From Propionimicrobium sp. PCR01-08-3 (lineage in GTDB: Bacteria > Actinomycetota > Actinomycetes > Propionibacteriales > Propionibacteriaceae): a DNA stretch of 64,000 nt. The notes beneath the pieces are model-generated. The model did not search any database. It was not told where the DNA came from and was given only the letters and a program-made list of their open reading frames with translations. The DNA lies in NCBI RefSeq assembly GCF_030286045.1, contig NZ_CP127390.1, positions 1,877,482-1,941,481 on the forward strand, written 5' to 3'. Within the stretch, counting starts at the first letter, position 1. Every line of letters begins with the position of its first letter. Both the position numbers and the translations under genes were made by a program. This document shows positions 58,972-64,000 of this stretch, in pieces.

Positions 58972-60104
58972 CAGCGCTCCCCTCCGGCCTTGCGGGCAGT
59001 CGTCTTTCGCGCCGCGGCCAGCACGATGTCGGCAACCCGTCGGGCCGCGCCCGGACGCATCAGCTGCTGCGCAGCCTGCGACATCGCCGCCAGCTTGCCG
59101 GGTGCCGCGAACAAAGCTTGTACCTCGCGGACCAGGCGGTCGGCGGTCAGCTCGGAGTTATCGATGCAGATCGCGGCCGAGACGTCGACCAGCGGTTTGG
59201 CATTGCGGGCCTGTTCGCCGTTGCCGATCGGTAGCGGCACCATGATCGCGGGCAGCCCGAGGGTGGCGACCTCCACCACGGTCCCGGCTCCCGAGCGGGC
59301 CAACATCAGATCGGACGCGGCGTAGGCGCGCTCCATGGCGTCCACATAACGAACCGGCACATAACGCGCACCGGTGGCCGGATCGTCGCGTTCGGTCAGC
59401 CCGTCGTGGAAGTTCTTCGGCCCCCACACGTGCAGCACCTGGATACCTGCGGCGAGCAGCCGGTCGGCGGCGTCCACCGCCGCATCGTTCAGGCTGCGCG
59501 CCCCCTGCGAGCCGCCGCTGACCAGCAGCACGGGAAGATCGGGGTTCAGGCCGAATTCCTGCCGGGCGCCGGCGGCCTGGGACGCTCGTCCGGCCTCGGC
59601 CAGGTCGGTGATCGACTGACGCACCGGGAGTCCCTCGAAGCGGGCACCTGGCAGCTCGGTGCTCGGGAAGGATGTCAGCACCGCGACGGCAAACCGGCTG
59701 GCGATCTTGTTGGCCAACCCCGGCAACGCGTTTTGTTCATGGATCACCACCGGCACCTTCAGCGCCCGCGCGGCCAGATAGGCGGGCAGGGAGGCATAGC
59801 CCCCGAAGCCGCAGACCACGTCGGCACCGTGGTCGCGCAGAATCTTCTTCGCCACCCGCACCGCCCCGGCGAGCCGGAACGGAACCTTGAACAGATCGGC
59901 GTTGACCTTGCGGGGCAGCGGCACCGCCGGAACCAACTCCAGGCTCAGCCCGGCCTCGGGCACCACCCTGGTCTCGAGCCCACGCGCCGTGCCCACGCAG
60001 GTGATCTGCGCATCCGGTTCGGCCGCCGCGATCGCCTGCGCCGTGGCGATCAACGGCGACGTATGGCCGGCGGTTCCGCCACCGGCCAAGATGACGCTCA
60101 CCAT
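58971..60104 (-). CDS. murG: UDP-N-acetylglucosamine transferase MurG
   Basis: A 377-residue GT28 glycosyltransferase that converts lipid I to lipid II at the inner membrane face. Motifs are VILAGGGTAGHTSPLIATA, VVCGFGGYASLPAYLAA, VIHEQNALPGLANK and LLVSGGSQGARSLN, then LMLARSGAGTVVEVA. It begins 34 bp after ftsW and overlaps murC. Confidence 0.97.
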   Translation of the reverse strand: MVSVILAGGGTAGHTSPLIATAQAIAAAEPDAQITCVGTARGLETRVVPEAGLSLELVPAVPLPRKVNADLFKVPFRLAGAVRVAKKILRDHGADVVCGFGGYASLPAYLAARALKVPVVIHEQNALPGLANKIASRFAVAVLTSFPSTELPGARFEGLPVRQSITDLAEAGRASQAAGARQEFGLNPDLPVLLVSGGSQGARSLNDAAVDAADRLLAAGIQVLHVWGPKNFHDGLTERDDPATGARYVPVRYVDAMERAYAASDLMLARSGAGTVVEVATLGLPAIMVPLPIGNGEQARNAKPLVDVSAAICIDNSELTADRLVREVQALFAAPGKLAAMSQAAQQLMRPGAARRVADIVLAAARKTTARKAGGER

Positions 60105-60138
60105 ATATCTGCCCCGATTCTGTGTTCAGCCGCCCGAG

Positions 60139-61425
60139 TCACCGGCGGGTATCGACAACGCTGGTCATTTTAGGCGGCCTGCCTTTGTGCCCGGCGGCGA
60201 GTAGCTTGGCCGCCTCGGGCTCTTGCCTGGCCGCGCCGAGTAGAATCCCGACGGCGATCAGGTTGGCGAGCAGCGCAGAGCCACCCTGGCTGAGGAAGGG
60301 CAGCGGAACCCCCACGACCGGCAGCAGCCGCATGACGACGAAGACATTGATCAATGCCTGAATGGTGAGCCAGGCGGTCATGCCGCCCGCCGCGTAGCTC
60401 AGGAACCTGCTCGACGAGCGGGCCGCGATCCGCAGTCCGGTGAACGCCAGCACGAAGAACAGCACCAGCACGAACAACGTGCCGAACAACCCCATCTCTT
60501 CGCCGAGCACCGCCAGCACATAATCGGTCTGGGCGCCGTTGTACAACCCTCCCCATTTCTGCCTGGAGCGGCCGAGGCCCTCACCCCACCAGCCTCCGGA
60601 CGCCAGCGCGTAGATCGCGTTCATCGGCTGATCGCTGCTCGCCTCACCGGGGTTCATGAAGCTGAACAGCCGGTGCATGCGTTCGGTGTCGGTGACCACC
60701 AGCGCACCGACCAACAGCGCACCGGCTGCCCCCAGCGCAGCGACGACCCGCATCGGCGCGCCGACGAACCACAGCATGGCGAACATGATCAGCGCGATGA
60801 GCAGGGCGGTGCCGAGGTCCTTTTGCAGCAACACCATGCCTTCGATCACGCCGAATCCGACGAGGAACGGAAACAGCAGCCGTTTGGGATCGTTCAAGGT
60901 CTTCGTCCGGTTGGCCAGCACGGCGGCCGACCAGAGGATCAGGGCCGCCTTGGCAAATTCCGACGGCTGGATGGTGCCGAGCAGCGGGATCTGCAACCAG
61001 GAGCGGTTGCCGTAGGCGTCCAATCCCAAAGGCGTGAAGATCAAGGCAAGCAGGCCGATGGAGCCGATAAGTCCCAGCCAGCCGAACACCATGTAGGCCT
61101 GCTCGCCGCGCCGCGACAGCCACCACGCGACGGGGATGCCGATGCACAAGAAGACCAGTTGGCGCACCAGGTAGTAGTAGGCGTCGCCCTGGTTCGTGAC
61201 CGATGACCAGGGGGACGAAGCCGACAGCACCATCAGCACCCCGAGCCCGACCAGCAAGGACGCCGAGACCAGCACCAGGTAGTAGTCGGCCAGCGGATGG
61301 GACAGCGCACGTGCGATATTGGAGTTGCCGCGGGTGCCCAGCTGGCCCAGACCGGCGCCCAGTCCCCGGCTCCGGCGCCGCTTCGTGGCCGGCCGGGGCC
61401 GCCGCAGATCACTGACGGTGCTCAC
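60139..61425 (-). CDS. ftsW: lipid II polymerase/flippase FtsW (SEDS family)
   Basis: A 428-residue SEDS protein with about ten membrane segments and a basic cytoplasmic N-terminus. Motifs include [31 protein letters not shown] and [29 protein letters not shown], with [20 protein letters not shown] near the end. It polymerises glycan strands at the septum with a partner class B transpeptidase that is outside this window. Start GTG 61425 overlaps the murD stop (GTGA). Confidence 0.95.
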   Translation of the reverse strand: MSTVSDLRRPRPATKRRRSRGLGAGLGQLGTRGNSNIARALSHPLADYYLVLVSASLLVGLGVLMVLSASSPWSSVTNQGDAYYYLVRQLVFLCIGIPVAWWLSRRGEQAYMVFGWLGLIGSIGLLALIFTPLGLDAYGNRSWLQIPLLGTIQPSEFAKAALILWSAAVLANRTKTLNDPKRLLFPFLVGFGVIEGMVLLQKDLGTALLIALIMFAMLWFVGAPMRVVAALGAAGALLVGALVVTDTERMHRLFSFMNPGEASSDQPMNAIYALASGGWWGEGLGRSRQKWGGLYNGAQTDYVLAVLGEEMGLFGTLFVLVLFFVLAFTGLRIAARSSSRFLSYAAGGMTAWLTIQALINVFVVMRLLPVVGVPLPFLSQGGSALLANLIAVGILLGAARQEPEAAKLLAAGHKGRPPKMTSVVDTRR

Positions 61426-62918
61426 CTGGTGCCCCCGCCGGGTAGTTTGGCCACCGCTGCGGCGAAGTCATCACCCCTGGCCGCGTAGCCCGGCCACATG
61501 TCTTTGCTCGCTCCTCCGGGGGCCAGCAAGACCGTGTCGCCTGATTCGGCGAACGCGGCGGCCGCCTGCACGGCTTCGTCCATCGCTGTGGTGGGGTCGG
61601 TTCTGTCGATCACGATCAGCGGCACATCGGGCGCGTAGCGGTGCAGGGCTTCGGCGACCACCTGACGGTCGATGCCCAGCACGATCGCCGCCCGCAGTTT
61701 GGACGCATGGGTCTGCACCAGTTCGTCGAAACTGGTGCCCTTGGTCTGTCCCCCGGCGATCCAGACAATCGACTCGAAGGCCCGCATGGAGGAATTCGCG
61801 GCATGCGGGTTGGTGGCCTTGGAGTCGTCCACCCACTTCACGCCGTCGATGGTGGCCACCGTGGCGATGCGGTGACCGCCCAGCTTCAGGTCACGAAGGC
61901 CTTGGGCGACAGCAGGCCCCGGCACGCCGAAACTGCGTGCCAGCCCGGCGGCCGCCAACGCGTTCTCGATATTGTGTGGCGCGTTCGGGTGCACATCGGA
62001 CACATTGGCCAGCGGCAGCGCGGAGTCCCGGCGCTGCTCGACGAAGGCCCGATCGACCAGCAGGTCGTCCACGACGCCCATCATCGAGACCGACGGGATG
62101 CCCAAAGTGAAACCGATCGCACGGGCGCCCTCGATCACCTCGGCCTGTTCGACCATCTTCTCGGTGACCGGCTCGGCCACGTTATAGACGCAGGAGTGCC
62201 GCACATTGTGGTAGATGCGTGCCTTGTCGGCCCGGTAGCCGTCCATCGCCGCGTCGCCGCCCCCGGCCCACGGCCCATACCATTCGAGATGGTCGGCATG
62301 CACGTTCAGCACCACGGCGGAGTGAAGCTCGAGGGAATGCGCCCAATGCAGCTGGAAGCTGGACAGTTCGACGGCGAAGACGTCATAGGGCACCTCGTCG
62401 TTGATGGCCTCGATGACCGGACGACCGATGTTGCCGACCGCGGCAGATTTCAGGCCTGCCGCCCGCAGCATCGAATCGAGCATCTGGGTGGTGGTGGTCT
62501 TGCCGTTGGTTCCGGTGACGCCCAGCCAGGGCACGATGCGATCCGGATGCATCAACCGCCAGGCCAGCTCGATATCTCCCCAGATCGGCACGTCTTGGGC
62601 GGTGGCCTGGGCCAGCAATGGGTAGTCGGGACGCCAGCCCGGCGAGGTGATCACCAGGTCGGTCGCCTTGGGCATGGTTGCCGACGAACCGGGGCCGAGC
62701 CGCACCACGGCGTCCAGGTGCTCGAGCAAGGTGGCCTTGTCACGATTCTCATCGGAGTCGAGGTCGTCGAGCACGATCACCCGGGCGCCCAATTCGAGCA
62801 GCGCGTCGGCTGCCGCGAATCCGGACGTGCCCAATCCTGCGACCACCACGCTTGCCTCGCGCCACGGTGAGTAGCGGTCGGCGGCGGGCAGCCACGCGAG
62901 TGGGTTCGTCGATGTCAT
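61422..62918 (-). CDS. murD: UDP-N-acetylmuramoylalanine-D-glutamate ligase
   Basis: A 498-residue Mur ligase adding D-glutamate. The N-terminal Rossmann part has [19 protein letters not shown]; the ATP loop is [41 protein letters not shown] and [17 protein letters not shown] are MurD signatures. AGGAGG precedes the ATG at 62918 by 7 nt. It follows mraY by 70 bp and is coupled to ftsW. Confidence 0.97.
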   Translation of the reverse strand: MTSTNPLAWLPAADRYSPWREASVVVAGLGTSGFAAADALLELGARVIVLDDLDSDENRDKATLLEHLDAVVRLGPGSSATMPKATDLVITSPGWRPDYPLLAQATAQDVPIWGDIELAWRLMHPDRIVPWLGVTGTNGKTTTTQMLDSMLRAAGLKSAAVGNIGRPVIEAINDEVPYDVFAVELSSFQLHWAHSLELHSAVVLNVHADHLEWYGPWAGGGDAAMDGYRADKARIYHNVRHSCVYNVAEPVTEKMVEQAEVIEGARAIGFTLGIPSVSMMGVVDDLLVDRAFVEQRRDSALPLANVSDVHPNAPHNIENALAAAGLARSFGVPGPAVAQGLRDLKLGGHRIATVATIDGVKWVDDSKATNPHAANSSMRAFESIVWIAGGQTKGTSFDELVQTHASKLRAAIVLGIDRQVVAEALHRYAPDVPLIVIDRTDPTTAMDEAVQAAAAFAESGDTVLLAPGGASKDMWPGYAARGDDFAAAVAKLPGGGTR

Positions 62919-62988
62919 TTTTCGTCCTCCTGGGGAAGTAGGAGCCGATCTATTCAGTTGGTTGCGGTCGACTGGCAGGCGTTGGCGC

Positions 62989-64000
62989 CTACTGGCCCAG
63001 TATCCACTGGGCGTAGAAGAGTGCGAGCCCTACCACGACCGACACGCCGCAAATGATCCAGAAACGGATCACCACGGTCACTTCGTCCCAGCCCAAGAGC
63101 TCGAAGTGGTGGTGCAGCGGAGCCATCTTGAAGACCCGTTTGCCGTGGGTGAGCTTGAAGTAGCTGACCTGGATGGCCACCGACAACGCCTCGATGACGA
63201 AGACGAGACCCAGGATGATCAGCAGGATCTCGGTGCGGGTCAGAATCGCCATGCCGCCGACCGCGCCGCCCAGCGCCAGCGAACCGGTGTCGCCCATGAA
63301 GATCTTGGCCGGCTTCGCGTTCCACCACAAGAATCCGAAGCAGGCTGCGGCCAGCGCCGCCGCCAGCACCTGCAGATCCCACGGGTCGCGCACCTGATAG
63401 CACATCGGGCCGGCGGTCGAACCGGGCCGGCACCACTGGTTGCGCTGCCAGATGTTGATCAATGCGTAGGCGCCGAAGACCATGGTGAGCGCGCCGGCCG
63501 CCAATCCGTCGAGGCCATCGGTGAGGTTCACGGCATTCGAGGAGGCGATCACCATGAAGGTGATCCAGACGATCGCCGCCACCAGCGGCAGCCTGAGCCA
63601 TTCGATATCGCGAGTGAACGAGATCGCTGTACTGGCCGGCGTGTTGCCGTAGGCGTCCGGACCGAACAATGCGGCCGTGCCGAAGGCAGCACCGATCAGG
63701 ATCTGCCCGATGATCTTGCCCCGGGAGGTCAGGCCGAGGGAACGTTTGTGGCTGATCTTCTTCCAGTCGTCGAGAAATCCGAGCAGCCCGCAGGCGATCA
63801 ACAACCCCAGCAGGAGCAGACCGGAATAGGTGGGAGGCTGCCGGGTGAGCAGGTGCGCCAGCAGATAGCCGAGCGTCACCGAAACGATGATGACCGCGCC
63901 GCCCATGGTCGGGGTGCCGCGCTTGGCCGTGTGGGTGGCGGGCCCATCGTCCCGCACGAACTGGCCGTAGCCTTTGCGCACCAGGAAACCGATGAAGGCC
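62989..64000 (-). CDS. mraY: phospho-MurNAc-pentapeptide translocase, 5' end outside window
   Basis: About 337 C-terminal residues of a polytopic enzyme that makes lipid I. The frame remains open to base 64000 ([13 protein letters not shown]), so the start lies outside. Conserved sites are [33 protein letters not shown] and [16 protein letters not shown] with the catalytic aspartates, and [15 protein letters not shown]. An extra cysteine-bearing loop ([19 protein letters not shown]) lies between membrane segments, as in some actinobacterial MraY proteins. It heads this visible part of the dcw cluster. Confidence 0.96.
   Translation of the reverse strand, partial: AFIGFLVRKGYGQFVRDDGPATHTAKRGTPTMGGAVIIVSVTLGYLLAHLLTRQPPTYSGLLLLGLLIACGLLGFLDDWKKISHKRSLGLTSRGKIIGQILIGAAFGTAALFGPDAYGNTPASTAISFTRDIEWLRLPLVAAIVWITFMVIASSNAVNLTDGLDGLAAGALTMVFGAYALINIWQRNQWCRPGSTAGPMCYQVRDPWDLQVLAAALAAACFGFLWWNAKPAKIFMGDTGSLALGGAVGGMAILTRTEILLIILGLVFVIEALSVAIQVSYFKLTHGKRVFKMAPLHHHFELLGWDEVTVVIRFWIICGVSVVVGLALFYAQWILGQ

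Noticed and set aside
57673-59325. Long plus-strand open frame of about 550 codons opposite murC and murG (similar long frames lie opposite sufB, zwf, pyk, polA and uvrA).
   Set aside because: It is antisense to clearly conserved genes, has low-complexity Arg/Gly/His-rich composition and no family motif; such frames arise from codon bias in GC-rich genes.

Overview
This 64 kb window is high-GC chromosomal DNA from an actinobacterium. The gene content includes RbpA, WhiA, OpcA, PdtaR (ANTAR), Wag31/DivIVA, SepF, a mycothiol-dependent isomerase-like protein and a class F sortase. Gene order matches several Mycobacterium tuberculosis blocks: suf with an ABC-F gene and fabG-inhA; zwf-opcA; secG-tpi-pgk-gap-whiA-yvcK-rapZ-uvrC; uvrB-coaE-rpsA-polA-pdtaR-pyk; and lspA, wag31 and dcw. 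A member of the Propionibacteriales is my best guess; that is inference from gene content and not a database result.

Layout. 1-8.3 kb: the end of a malic enzyme, an rRNA methyltransferase-like gene, a bile-acid/sodium-symporter-like transporter, a small VapBC-type toxin-antitoxin pair, an orphan ABC ATPase, a DUF456 membrane protein, the fatty-acid pair fabG-fabI, rlmA and a small HTH protein. 8.5-17.5 kb: an ABC-F ATPase, thpR and a complete SUF iron-sulfur operon (sufR-B-D-Rieske-C-S-U-T). 17.8-21.4 kb: the oxidative pentose phosphate genes zwf-opcA-pgl, then rbpA. 21.4-33.2 kb: one long minus-strand run uvrA-uvrC-rapZ-yvcK-whiA-gap-pgk-tpiA-secG, joining excision repair, cell-envelope regulators and lower glycolysis. 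33.4-41.4 kb: an MDMPI-like protein, a metallo-hydrolase, terC with a long leader, uvrB, coaE, coproporphyrin ferrochelatase and a divergent radical SAM/SPASM protein. 41.5-50 kb: rpsA, a class F sortase, polA, a thioesterase, pdtaR, tRNA-Leu(CAA) and pyk. 50-64 kb: rluA-like gene, lspA, a DksA/TraR-type zinc finger gene, divIVA, yggT, sepF, yfiH, ftsZ, ftsQ, murC, murG, ftsW, murD and mraY (cut by the window edge).

Nearly all of this is housekeeping sequence. I found no CRISPR array, prophage, insertion sequence or defence island, and no clearly undescribed multi-gene system. The best second-look items are: many start codons placed 6-8 nt after a TANNNT hexamer, suggesting leaderless transcripts; a structured leader upstream of terC and another upstream of rpsA; the ferrochelatase/radical SAM divergent pair; a lone sortase; a cluster of degenerate repeats upstream of the DksA-like gene; and 11-residue repeats in DivIVA. 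Start codons were chosen from ribosome-binding sites, overlaps and the -10 hexamers described; single-base promoter positions were read by eye.
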